DNA of 64,000 nucleotides from Eretmocerus hayati (Eukaryota; Arthropoda; Insecta; Hymenoptera; Aphelinidae): assembly GCA_029851415.1 (NCBI GenBank), contig CM056742.1, positions 98,686,976 to 98,750,975 of the forward strand. The letters are read 5' to 3'. The first letter of the stretch is position 1, and every line of letters starts with the position of its first letter. The notes under the pieces were generated by a model, which did no database searches, had not been told where the DNA came from, and saw only the letters and a program-made list of their open reading frames with translations. The translations under genes were made by a program, and so were the position numbers. Below, one piece after another: positions 32,570-43,678 of the stretch.

Positions 32570-34110
32570 CACAATCTCAAGTGCTGGCCCGAGGAAATTC
32601 GTCGCGTGCGCGAGAATTTCCCAACTAAGCCTACGCGAAGTACCCAATATCAGGTAGCTATTGTCGGCCTTTGTTAGTTCCTCGCGTGCGCGATGAATTA
32701 CCAACTTAGGGTACGCGCCCCAAATGAAGGAGTTCACATCGGCCGTGGAAAATTTTTGCGTGCGCGAGATATTTCCAGTTTGGCTCACGCGAGACCTAAC
32801 ATCACTTGGCCGTGTAAGATTCCACGTGCGCGAGGAATTTCCAATTTGGTGTACGCGACGCCCGAGTTTTGGGAGTTCACATGGACGCTGGCGCGAGACT
32901 TCATTTAACTTAGCTCACGCGAGGATCACGTTAAGGAGTTTACATCGACCATGGATGATGCTCGCGTGTGTAAAAAATTTCCAACATAGCGTACGCGAGG
33001 TCCAAGTGAGCCCGGGGAAATTTATCGCGTGCGCGAGAATCTTTCAACTTAGCATACGGAAAAGACCCAACATCAGAAGCTTATTCCGGCCTCAATACTT
33101 CGTTGCGTGCGCGAAAAAATACTAACTCAGCGTACGCGGGACCCAAGTTCACGAGTCCACAACGACCGTGGAAGATTCACGCGTGTGCGTAGAAATTCTA
33201 AACTTAGCATACGCGAGACGTAAGGATAGGAGTTTACATCTGCTGTGGGGAATTCTCGCATGCGCGGTGATACTCCAACTTAGCGCACGCAAGGCCCATA
33301 TGCGAGAGTTCACATCGGCCATGGAAGGTCCTCGCGTGCGTGAAAATTCCTCGAGCTTGAGAAAATTTTTCGCGTCCGCGAGAATTTTCTAATTCAGCGT
33401 ACGCGAAGGACTCAACATCAGAAGCTTTTCTCGGCTCTTGATATGCCCCTGCGTGCGCAAAAAATTCCCAACTTAGCGCACCCAGACCGAAGTTTAGGAG
33501 TTCAACTCGGCCGTTGAAAATTCTCGCGTGCGCGAGAGATTCTCATCTCAGCGCACGCGAAGCCCAGGTTTGATACATCGGACATGAAAGATTCTCGCGT
33601 ACGCGATAAGTTTCCAACTTAGCGTACGCGAGGCCCAGCATCGAAATTGGGCAGTTCACCTCAACCATGAGAAATTTTCGCAGGCGCGAGAATTCCCAAG
33701 CTCCGAAAATTTGTCGCGTGCGCGAGAATTTCCCAACTTAGCGTACGCGAAAGACTATCATCAATAGTTCTTCTCGGCCGTGGTGAATTCTCGCGTGTTA
33801 GATAAATTCCCAACTTAGCGTACGCGAGGCCCAAGTTTTGAAGTTCACATCGGCCATGGAGAATTTTCGCGTAAGCAAAAATACTCAACTTGGCCCACGC
33901 GAGACCCAACATCAGTAGCTTTTCTCAGCCGTGGAAAATGCTCGCGTGCGCGAAAAAATTCCAATTTTTCGTACGCAAGGCTCAATTTTTGGAAGTTTAC
34001 ATCGGCCATGGGAGATTCTCGCGTGCGCGAATAATTTCCAACATAGTGTACGCGAAATCCCAGTGAGCCCGGGGGAATTCATCGCGTGCGCGAAAATTTT
34101 CAACTCAGTG
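32570..34110. repeat. CG-rich hairpin repeats, outer block, left arm
   Basis: About 20 degenerate units of roughly 70-80 bases. A typical unit holds TCGCGTGCGCGA, a short spacer like AATTTCCAACTTAG, then CGTACGCGAGGCC, AAGTTTGGGAGTTCACATCGG and CCATGG. CGCGTGCGC and GCGTACGCG pair, so each unit can form a small stem. Units fall into a few alternating subtypes (one with GAGCCCGGG, another with CCCAACATCAGAAGCT). Confidence 0.93.
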
Positions 34111-34890
34111 GAAAAAGTGTTTTGAGTAATTCCACTTGAAGTGTTTTCTGCGAGTTTGCGAAAGGGGTGGGCCCAACATATTCTTATTGGAACATTTTTG
34201 ACAACTTTAGTCTGCCGCAACATTTCCCAATGTACTTGAGCTCATGTTATAGCTTGTTTCAAGACCTCTAGAACAACCTCAAGTACGTCTAATTGAAATG
34301 ATCCAATGGAGAAAAACGATGTTAAGCGGCGTGAAAGCGCATGAGGAGTATAACATGCATCGATGCGAGATCAGGCTGTTTTGTAGCACGGGAATCAATT
34401 TTTCTCGAGTGCAACGACGGACAAATATTCCCAGTGCCCCAAAACGGCCCGTCAAGCGAGGTCCATAATACTGTTTTTGGTGTCAGGGTGACTAAGCGCC
34501 AATTTTCCTAACTAAGCCGGGAGGAAAGATGGCTGTTTAGTTGCACGATGCCAAAAATTGTTTTTATTGGCATGCGTCCCCATACGTAGCTCTTTGCCGG
34601 TCCAAAACACTATTTTTGACTTATTTGGCCGCGATAAATACGTTCCAAGTGGTAAAAAAGTCGTACTGCACGCTCTTCCGAGATAACCACAAGGGGGGCA
34701 TGTTGGGTACACACCACTTTGGCATTCATGTTTCGCAAACGATCTCCGTCTTTTGCTCATAAAATTGCTCTGAATCCGAGATTTGCAAGTTTGCGATAAG
34801 AATTCTGAAGGTATTGAAAAAAGAAATTGAATGCGACAAAGCCCGTTGTGATTGGTCAAGTCAGAAACTTGACAGCCCACATCTGCCACC
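34110..34890. other. Single-copy segment between hairpin-repeat blocks (left arm)
   Basis: This segment has no CGCGTGCGCG repeats. A 157-codon minus-strand frame (34,512-34,985) crosses it into the repeats; its mirror (39,228-39,701, plus) differs at about four residues. No motif is recognised. It may be unique DNA captured between two repeat blocks or an older insertion that was later duplicated with the arm. Confidence 0.6.
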
Positions 34891-36390
34891 GAAGGTTCTT
34901 GCGTGCGCGGGAATTCCTCGGGCCCGGGACAATTCGTCGCGTGCGCGAGAATTTTCGAAATAAGCGTACGCAAAGTACCCAACATTAGGTAGGTATTTTC
35001 GGCCTTTGTTAGTTCCTCGCGTGTGCGAAGAACTTTTAACTTAGTTTACGCGTGCTCAAGTTGAGGAGTTCACATTGGCCGTGGGAAATTCTCGCGTGCG
35101 CGAAAAATTTCCAACTTAGCGTACGCAAGGCCCAATTTGATGGTCTACATCGGCCATCAAGGGTTCTCACGTGCGCATGAATTCCCCGAGCCCGGAAAAA
35201 TTCGTTGCGTGCGCGAGAGTTTTTCAACTCACCGTACGCGTAGTACAGAACACCAGTGGCTTTTCTCGGTTTCTGAAAGTTTCTCGCGTGCGTGATGAAC
35301 TTCCAACTCAGCGTATGAGAGGCCTAAGTTGAGGAGTTCACATCGGCCATGGAAAATCCTCGCGTGCGCAAAAAAATTCCCAACTTGGCGCACGCGAGTT
35401 CGAACGTTAGTCGCTCCTCTCAGCCATGGGAAATCCTCGCGTGCGCGAAAAACTTCCAATTCAGCGTACGCGAGACCCAAGTTTGATGGTCCACGTCGGC
35501 CACCGAAGGTTCTCGCGTGCGTGGAAATTCCCCGGGCCCGGGGAAATTGGTCGTGTCCGGGAAAATTTCCGAACTTAGCGTACGCGAAATACCCAACTTC
35601 AGAATATCTTCTCGGCCATGGTGGGTTTCTTCGTGCGCGGAAAATCTCCAACTTCGCGTACGCGAGCCCCACGTTTGAGAGTCTACATCGGCTACTGAAG
35701 GTTCTCGCATGCGCGGGAATTTTCCGGTCCCGGAAAAATTTGTCGCGTCTGCGAGAATCTTCCAACTCAGCGTACGCGAAAAGCCTAACATCTGAAACTC
35801 CTCTCGACCATGATAAGTCCTTGCGTGCGCGATAAATTACTTACCCAGCGCACGTGAGACCCAAGTTTAGGTGTTCATATCGGCCATGGAAAATTCTCGC
35901 GTGCGTGAACAATTTCCAACTCAGTGTACGCGAGGCCTAAGTGAGCCCGGGAAGATTCGTGGCATGCGCGAGAATGTTTCAACTTAGCGTACGTGAAAGA
36001 CTTAACATTAGAAGCTCCTCTCGGCCATGGTAAGTCTTCGCGTGCGCAAAAAATCTTTAACTCCGGGTACGCGAGACCGAAGTGTAGGTGCTCACTTCGG
36101 CCATAGTAAATTCTCGCGTGCGCGAAGTTGGAGATTTTTCGCGCATTCCAGACCTAACATCAAAAGCTTATTTCGGCCGTTGAAAATTTCTCGCGTGCGC
36201 GAAAGAATTCCAATTTAGCGTGCATACGCGAGACCCAAGTTTGGGAGTTCACATTGGGCAGCAAAGGTTCTCGCGTGCGCGAAAAAATCCCCAACTATGG
36301 CACACGCGAGACCCAACATAGCTCTCTCGGCCGTGGTAAATTCTCGCATGCGCGTTGATTTTTCAACTCAGTGTACGCGAGGTTCAACTC
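34890..36390. repeat. CG-rich hairpin repeats, inner block, left arm
   Basis: Same unit type as the outer block, separated from it by a 0.78-kb single-copy segment (34,110-34,890). CpG density is very high compared with flanking sequence, suggesting either recent origin or protection from methylation-driven decay. Confidence 0.93.
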
Positions 36391-37093
36391 TCCTTCCCAT
36401 GCTGTGCGCGGCGGCCGGGCACCTCCGCAACAAGCCCTTGTTGCTGAGGTGCCCGCGTCCACAGCTCAGTCTGGCGGCTGAGAAACTTCCCACACCGTTC
36501 CCGCGGATCTCCTGATGCCAGATGATGATTTTAAAAGGTTTCATACGTGACCATTGCGATGTCGCAATTGTGCGAAGTTATGCAAAAAAATTGTTAGTAA
36601 TAATTTTGAATAAACAAATTTGAAAGGCGCCCAATTGTCGAAAATAATATGCGAAAAATGGTCGTTTTCCCCACAGTGAGCCCATCCACGCTCATTAGTG
36701 GCCGATGCCACAATTTTCTCTTTGCTGAAGAATCTACATCTTCCCATGCTGTGCGCGGCGGCCGGGCGACTCCGCAACAAGCCCTTGTTGCTGAGGTGCC
36801 CGCGTCCACAGCTCAGTCTGGCGGCTGAGAAACTTCCCACACCGTTCCCGCGGATCTCCTGATGCCAGATGATGATTTTAAAAGGTTTCATACGTGACCA
36901 TTGCGATGTCGCAATTGTGCGAAGTTATGCAAAAAAATTGTTAGTAATAATTTTGAATAAACAAATTTGAAATACGCCCAATTGTCGAAAATGATATGCG
37001 AAAAATGGTCGTTTTCCCCACAGTGAGCCCATCCACGCTCATTAGTGGCCGATGCCACAATTTTCTCTTTGCTGAAGAATCTACATCTTCCCA
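36391..37093 (+). repeat. 347-bp tandem repeats flanking the palindrome centre (left)
   Basis: The unit starting TTCCCATGCTGTGCGCGGCG recurs with a period of 347 bases (CAT at 36,398, 36,745 and 37,092). Each full unit contains a hairpin (GGGCACCTCCGCAACAAG with CTTGTTGCTGAGGTGCCC), a GCGGATCTCCTGATGCCAG stretch and a TTTGCTGAAGAATCTACATC end. The third unit is cut by the palindrome centre. Confidence 0.95.
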
Positions 37094-37120
37094 TGCTGTG
37101 CGCGGCGGCCGGGCACATTA

Positions 37121-37822
37121 TGGGAAGATGTAGATTCTTCAGCAAAGAGAAAATTGTGGCATCGGCCACTAATGAGCGTGGATGGGCTCACTGTGGGGAA
37201 AACGATGATTTTTCGCATATTATTTTCGCTAATTGGGCGCCTTTCAAATTTGTTTATTCAAAATTATTACTAACAACTTTTTTGCATAACTTCGCACAGT
37301 TGCGACATCGCAATGGTCACGTGAGAAACCTTTTAAAATCATCATCTGGCATCAGGAGATCCGCGGGAACGGTGTGGGAAGTTTCTGAGCCGCCAGACTG
37401 AGCTGTGGACGCGGGCACCTCAGCAACGAGGGCTTGTTGCGGAGGTGCCCGGCCGCCGCGCACAGCATGGGAAGATGTAGATTCTTCAGCAAAGAGAAAA
37501 TTGTGGTATCGGCCACTAATGAGCGTGGATGGGCTCACTGTGGGGAAAACGATCATTTTTCGCATATTATTTTCGACAATTGGGCGCCTTTCAAATTTGT
37601 TTATTCAAAATTATTACTAACAATTTTTTTGCATAACTCCGCACAGTTGCGACATCGCAATGATCACCTATGAAACCTTTTCAAATCATCATCTGGCAAC
37701 AGGAGATCCGCGGGAACGGTGTGGGAAGTTTCTCAGCCGCCAGACCGAGCTGTGGACGCGGGCACCTCAGCAACAAGGGCTTGTTGCGGAGGTGCCCGGC
37801 CGCCGCGCACAGCATGGGAAGG
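37121..37822 (-). repeat. 347-bp tandem repeats flanking the palindrome centre (right)
   Basis: Inverted counterpart of 36,391-37,093, with the same two full units. Some hairpin bases differ from the left copy (for example CAACGAGGG for CAACAAGGG near 37,427), so the copies have diverged a little. Confidence 0.93.
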
Positions 37823-39323
37823 AGAGTTGAACCTCGCGTACACTGAGTTGAAAAATCAACGCGCACGCGGAATTTACCACGGCCGAGAGAGCTATGTTGG
37901 GTCTCGCGTGTGCCATAGTTGGGGATTTTTTCGCGCACGCGAGAACCTTTGCTGCCCGATGTGAACTCCCAAACTTGGGTCTCGCGTATGCACGCTAAAT
38001 TGGAATTCTTTCGCGCACCCGAGAAATTTTCAACGGCCGAAATAAGCTTTTGATGTTAGGTCTGGAATGCGCGAAAAATCTCCAACTTCACGCACGCGAG
38101 AATTTACTATGGCCGAAGTGAGCACCTACACTTCGGTCTCGCGTACCCGGAGTTAAAGATTTTTTGCGCACGCGAAGACTCACCATGGCCGAGAGGAGCT
38201 TCTAATGTTAAGTCTTTCACGTACGCTAAGTTGAAACATTCTCGCGCATGCCACGAATCTTCCCGGGCTCACTTAGGCCTCGCGTACACTGAGTTGGAAA
38301 TTGTTCACGCACGCGAGAATTTTCCATGGCCGATATGAACACCTAAACTTGGGTCTCACGTGCGCTGGGTAAGTAATTTATCGCGCACGCAAGGATTTAT
38401 CATGGTCGAGAGGAGTTTCAAATGTTAGGCTTTTCGCGTACGCTGAGTTGGAAGATTCTCGCAGACGCGACAAATTTTTCCGGGACCGGAGAATTCCTGC
38501 GCATGCGAGAACCTTCAGTAGCCGATGTAGACTCTCAAACTTGGGGCTCGCGTACGCGAAGTTGGAGATTTTCCGCGCACGAAGAAACCCACCATGGCCG
38601 AGAAGAAATTCTGAAGTTGGGTATTTCGCGTACGCTAAGTTCGGAAATTTTCCCGGACACGACGAATTTCCCCGGGCCCGGGGAATTCCCACGCACGCGA
38701 GAACCTTCGGTGGCCGACGTGGACCATCAAACTTGGGTCTCGCGTACGCTGAATTGGAAATTTTTCGCGCACGCGAGGATTTTCCATGGCTGAGAGGAGC
38801 GACTAACGTTCGAACTCGCGTCCGCCAAATTGGGAATTTTTTTGCGCACGCGAGGATTTTCCATGGCCGATGTGAACTCCTCAACTTAGGCCTCTCATAC
38901 GCTGAGTTGGAAGTTCATCACGCACGCGAGAAACTTTCAGAAACTGAGAAAAGCCAGTGGTGTTGGGTACTACGCGTACGGTAAGTTGAAAAACTCTCGC
39001 GCACGCAACGAATTTTTCCGGAATCGGGGAATTCATGCGCACGTGAGAACCCTTGATGGCCGATGTAGACCATCAAATTAGGCCTTGCGTACGCTAAGTT
39101 GGAAATTTTTCGCGCACGCGAGAATTTCCCACGGCCAATGTGAACTCCTCAACTTGAGCACGCGTAAACTAAGTTAAAAGTTCATCGCACACGCGAGAAA
39201 CTAACAAAGGCCGAAAATACCTACCTAATGTTGGGTACTTTGCGTACGCTTATTTCGAAAATTCTCGTGCACGCGACGAATTGTCCCGTGCCCGAGGAAT
39301 TCCCGCGCACGCAAGAACCTTCG
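37823..39323. repeat. CG-rich hairpin repeats, inner block, right arm
   Basis: Mirror of 34,890-36,390, in reverse orientation. Units and order are preserved. Confidence 0.93.
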
Positions 39324-40103
39324 GTGGCAGATGTGGGCTGTCAAGTTTCTGACTTGACCAATCACAACGGGCTTTGTCGCATTCAATTCCTCTTTTCAAT
39401 ACCTTCAGAATTCTTATCGCAAACTTGCAAATCTCGGATTCAGAGCAATTTTATAAGCAAAATACGGAGATCGTTTGCGAAACATGAATGCCAAAGTGGT
39501 GTGTACCCAACATGCCCCCCTTGTGGTTATCTCGGAAGAGCGTGCAGTACGACTTTTTTACCACTTGGAACGTATTTATCGCGGCCAAATAAGTCAAAAA
39601 TAGTGTTTTGGACCGGCAAAGAGCTACGTATGGGGACGCATGCCAATAAAAACAATTTTTGGCATCGTGCAACTAAACAGCCATCTTTCCTCCCGGCTTA
39701 GTTAGGAAAATTGGCGCTTAGTCACCCTGACACCAAAAACAGTATTATGGACCTCGCTTGACGGGCCGTTTTGGGGCACTGGGAATATTTGTCCGTCGTT
39801 GCACTCGAGAAAAATTGATTCCCGTGCTACAAAACAGCCTGATCTCGCATCGATGCATGTTATACTCCTTATGTGCTTTCACGCCGCTTAACATCGTTTT
39901 TCTCCATTGGATCATTTCAATTAGACGTACTTGAGGTTGTTCTAGAGGTCTTGAAACAAGCTATAACATGAGCTCAAGTACATTGGGAAATGTTGCGGCA
40001 GACTAAAGTTGTCAAAAATGTTCCAATAAGAATATGTTGGGCCCACCCCTTTCGCAAACTCGCAGAAAACACTTCAAGTGGAATTACTCAAAACACTTCT
40101 TTC
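39323..40103. other. Single-copy segment, right arm
   Basis: Mirror of 34,110-34,890. A plus-strand frame (39,228-39,701) corresponds to the minus-strand frame in the left arm. Confidence 0.6.
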
Positions 40104-41643
40104 ACTGAGTTGAAAATTTTCGCGCACGCGATGAATTCCCCCGGGCTCACTGGGATTTCGCGTACACTATGTTGGAAATTATTCGCGCACGCGAGAATCT
40201 CCCATGGCCGATGTAAACTCCCAAAAATTGAGCCTCGCGTACGAAAAATTGGAATTTTTTCGCGCACGCGAGCATTTTCCACGGCTGAGAGAAGCTACTG
40301 ATGTTGGGTCTCGCGTGAGCCAAGTTGAGCATTTTTGCTCACGCGAAAATTCTCCATGGCCGATGTGAACTTCAAAACTTGGGCCTCGCGTACGCTAAGT
40401 TGGGAATTTATCTAACACGCGAGAATTCACCACGGCCGAGAAGAACTATTGATGATAGTCTTTCGCGTACGCTAAGTTGGGAAATTCTCGCGCACGCGAC
40501 AAATTTTCGGAGCTTGGGAATTCTCGCGCCTGCGAAAATTACTCATGGTTGAGGTGAACTGCCCAATTTCGATGCTGGGCCTCGCGTACGCTAAGTTGGA
40601 AACTTATCGCGTACGCGAGAATCTTTCATGTCCGATGTATCAAACCTGGGGTTCGCGTGCGCTGAGATGAGAATCTCTCGCGCACGCGAGAATTTTCAAC
40701 GGCCGAGTTAAACTCCTAAACTTCGGTCTGGGTGCGCTTAGTTGGGAATTTTTCGCGCATGCAGGGGCATATCAAGAGCCGAGAAAAGCTTCTGATGTTG
40801 AGTCCTTCGCGTACGCTGAATTGGAAAATTCTCGCGAACGCGAAAAATTTTCTCAAGCTCGAGGAATTTTCACGCACGCGAGGACCTTCCATGGCCGATG
40901 TGAACTCTCGCATATGGGCCTCGCGTGCGCTAAGTTGTAGTATCACCGCGCATGCGAGAATTCCCCGCAGCAGATGTAAACTCCTATCCTTACGTCTCGC
41001 GTATGCTGAGTTTAGAATTTCTACGCACACGCGTGAATCTTCCACGGTCGTTGTGGACTCGTGAACTTGGGTCCCGCGTACGCTGAGTTAGTATTTTTTC
41101 GCGCACGCAACGAAGTATTCAGGCCGGAATAAGCTTCTGATGTTGGGTCTTTTCCGTATGCTAAGTTGAAAGATTCTCGCGTCCGCGATAAATTTCCCCG
41201 GGCTCACTTGGACCTCGCGTACGCTATGTTGGAAATTTTTTACACACGCGAGCATCATCCATGGTCGATGTAAACTCCTTAACGTGATCCTCGCGTGAGC
41301 TAAGTTAAATGAAGTCTCGCGCCAGCGTCCATGTGAACTCCCAAAACTCGGGCGTCGCGTACACCAAATTGGGAATTCCTCGCGCACGTGGAATCTTACA
41401 CGGCCAAGTGATGTTAGGTCTCGCGTGAGCCAAACTGGAAATATCTCGCGCACGCGAAAATTTTCCACGGCCGATGTGAACTCCTTCATTTGGGGCGCGT
41501 ACCCTAAGTTGGTAATTCATCGCGCACGCGAGAAACTAACAAAGGCCGACAATAGCTACCTGATATTGGGTACTTCGCGTACGCTTAGTTGGGAAATTCT
41601 CGCGCACGCGACGAATTTCCTCGGGCCAGCACTTGAGATTGTG
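40103..41643. repeat. CG-rich hairpin repeats, outer block, right arm
   Basis: Mirror of 32,570-34,110. The same CGCGCACGCGA and TCGCGTACGCT stem parts are visible in reverse orientation. Confidence 0.93.
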
Positions 41644-42710
41644 AGACAGATGACATAAAACAAAGGCTTTGGACTCATCTCGTCGATTGAACAAAGAGAC
41701 TACGAAAAAAAAAAAATTGATACAGTCACAATAGAGGCTGAGAGGATGCCAGGTAGGAGATTCATTAAGGTTTTACTCACAGAGACTCAAGACACCAAGT
41801 GCATCAATTGACAGCACAAGCAATGAAGTTATGACAATCCTCATTCGACAGGCCACACAGCATTTGTCATAGTCAATCACTCACGCCACATGAAACTGAA
41901 AGAGTGAGAAAAGGAACAAAGAATCATTTTCAAAATAGGGAAGATCGTCTTTTAGTTACATAAATAATACTTATCTGATAACTCCACCCGTTACACTACA
42001 GCTGTTTCTCCTAGACTCTGTGGATCAACAATAAACTCGGAGTTGGAGGTAAACGACATAAAACGAACTCCATTAAAAGCCGGCTGCTAACGGACGCACC
42101 AAGATCAGCTGTAGCAGAAGACACAACATGCTTATGGGCATTTCTTCCGCTGCATCAGTTGTCTGATTCAATGATTTGCAGGCGATCGCCCGCAAACATC
42201 CAATAACACATCACAATCAGACTGATACACGCCTCGCCCACAGCACGATAAACAACACAACAAAAAGCATTGCGTGAAAAAAATAACTCCATTATGATGA
42301 TGCAGTGCGTGCGTGCAGCCGCCGCCGCCACTGCCGATACACTGCCATCACTGCCCAGCACTGCAGGACTCCATCACACTCGCGTTCACTGCAGTCTAAA
42401 TTCGATGCAACACACGCTCCGTGAAATCTCGCGAAAAAATATCTTACTCGGCATCTACGCACGAGTCGGAAACACGGCACATCGCGTCAAAACAACAATA
42501 GCAGACAACACAAATATTCGATGTAATGCTTTTGTGTAATAATTAACTGCTAATCATTACACGCTTAGCATTACAAGCGAAATGCCAAATTTTGAGTAAA
42601 AGTTACAAAAACCACGAGGGTTTACAAAAAATTTTGAATAGACGAATGAAATTTACAATTTTCTTGCTACCCCCCGGTTACAATATGTACACACCTTCTG
42701 AAACAGATTG

Positions 42711-43678
42711 TATACATTGCTGCGGCTCGCGCTGCAGTGCGCATGACCTGTTTTATGTGCCCTGCTTTTATGTCTATTACCGTGCTATATACATTGCCGC
42801 GGCTCAAGCTGCAGTGCGCATGACCTGTTTTTATGTACATTGCTTTTATGTCCATTACCGTGCTATATACATTGCTGCGGCTCGCGCTGCAGTGCGCATG
42901 ACCTGTTTTTATGTACCCTGCTTTTATGTCTATTACCGTGTTATATACATTGCCGCGGCTCAAGCTGCAGTGCGCATGACCTGTTTTTATGTACCCTGCT
43001 TCTATGTCCATTACCGTGCTATATACATTGCCGCGGCTTGTGTTGCAGTGCGCATGGCCAGTTTTCATGTACCCTGCTTTTATGTCTATTACCGTGCTAT
43101 ATACACTGCCCACTGCCGCGGCTTGTGCTGCAGTGCGCATGACCTGTTTTTATGTACCCTGCTCTTATGTCTATTACCGTGTTATATACATTGCCGCGGC
43201 TCAAGCTGCAGTGCGCATGACCTGTTTTTATGTACCCTGCTTCTATGTCCATTACCGTGCTATATACATTGCCGCGGCTTGCGCTGCAGTGCGCATGACC
43301 TGTTATTATGTACCCTGCTTCTATGTCCATTACCGTGCTATATACATTGCTGCGGCTCGCGCTGCAGTGCGCATGACCTGTTTTTATGTACCCTGCTTTT
43401 ATGTCTATTACCGTGCTATATACATTGCCGCGGCTCGAGCTGCAGTGCGCATGACCTGTTTTCATGTACCTCGCTTTTATGTCCATTACCGTACTATATA
43501 CATTGCTGCGGCTCGCGCTGCAGTGCGCATGACCTGTTTTTATGTACCCTGCTCTTATGTCTATTACCGCGTTATATACATTGCCGTGGCTCAAGCTGCA
43601 GTGCGCATGACCTGTTTTTATGTACCCTGCTTCTATGTCCATTACCGTGCTATATACATTGCCGCGGCTTGTGTTGCA
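42711..43678 (+). repeat. 78-bp satellite array 2 (about 12 units)
   Basis: Same unit and same orientation as array 1, although the palindrome between them has inverted arms. The four-type order seen in array 1 reappears at 42,797-43,108, followed by the same irregular joint (ACTGCCCACTGCCGCGGC near 43,104). It starts at the TA duplicated by the palindrome and ends at the CACTG foldback. Confidence 0.97.

Larger units (their letters stand above)
31503..37093 (+). repeat. Left arm of the giant palindrome
   Basis: About 5,591 bases, mirrored by 37,121-42,710. It begins with a 1.07-kb single-copy part holding a small hairpin (GTGTAATGATTAGC and TAATCATTACAC near 31,649-31,680). Open frames occur in it, but their mirror images occur equally in the other arm, so they are not independent evidence for genes. 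Confidence 0.93.
31503..42710. mobile_element. Giant palindromic (foldback) element, 11.2 kb, TA-flanked
   Basis: The left end reads CAATCTGTTTCAGAAGG and the right end is its exact complement. The arms pair over about 5,590 bases each, with a 27-base asymmetric centre near 37,094-37,120. Landmarks lie at the same distance from both ends (for example features 171, 3,009 and 4,288 bases in), so there is essentially no length difference. Scattered substitutions exist (about 1% in the stretches compared). TA on both sides (31,501-31,502 and 42,711-42,712) and a satellite unit that rejoins exactly after removal indicate insertion at TA. No transposase frame is evident. Layout of each arm from the end inward: about 1.07 kb unique, CG-rich hairpin repeats, 0.78 kb unique, more hairpin repeats, and two 347-bp units. 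Confidence 0.93.
37121..42710 (-). repeat. Right arm of the giant palindrome
   Basis: About 5,590 bases, the reverse complement of the left arm with scattered substitutions (for example a T/C difference at about 41,852 against 32,368, and two near 42,524-42,545 against 31,670-31,690). Their presence argues that the two arms are independently assembled sequence. Confidence 0.93.

Noticed and set aside
36541..37673. 93-118 codon frames in the 347-bp units
   Set aside because: They repeat with the tandem units and occur on both strands of the palindrome, so they are by-products of the repeats.
32555..41658. Mirrored pairs of 60-178 codon frames in the palindrome arms
   Set aside because: They are translations of short CG-rich tandem repeats; each occurs twice because the arms are copies. 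No domain motif is present.
31503..42710. The palindrome as a pure sequencing or assembly artefact
   Set aside because: Both ends have TA flanks and join the satellite in correct register, the arms differ by scattered substitutions, and the centre is asymmetric. An artefact is not excluded without reads, but these features argue against it.
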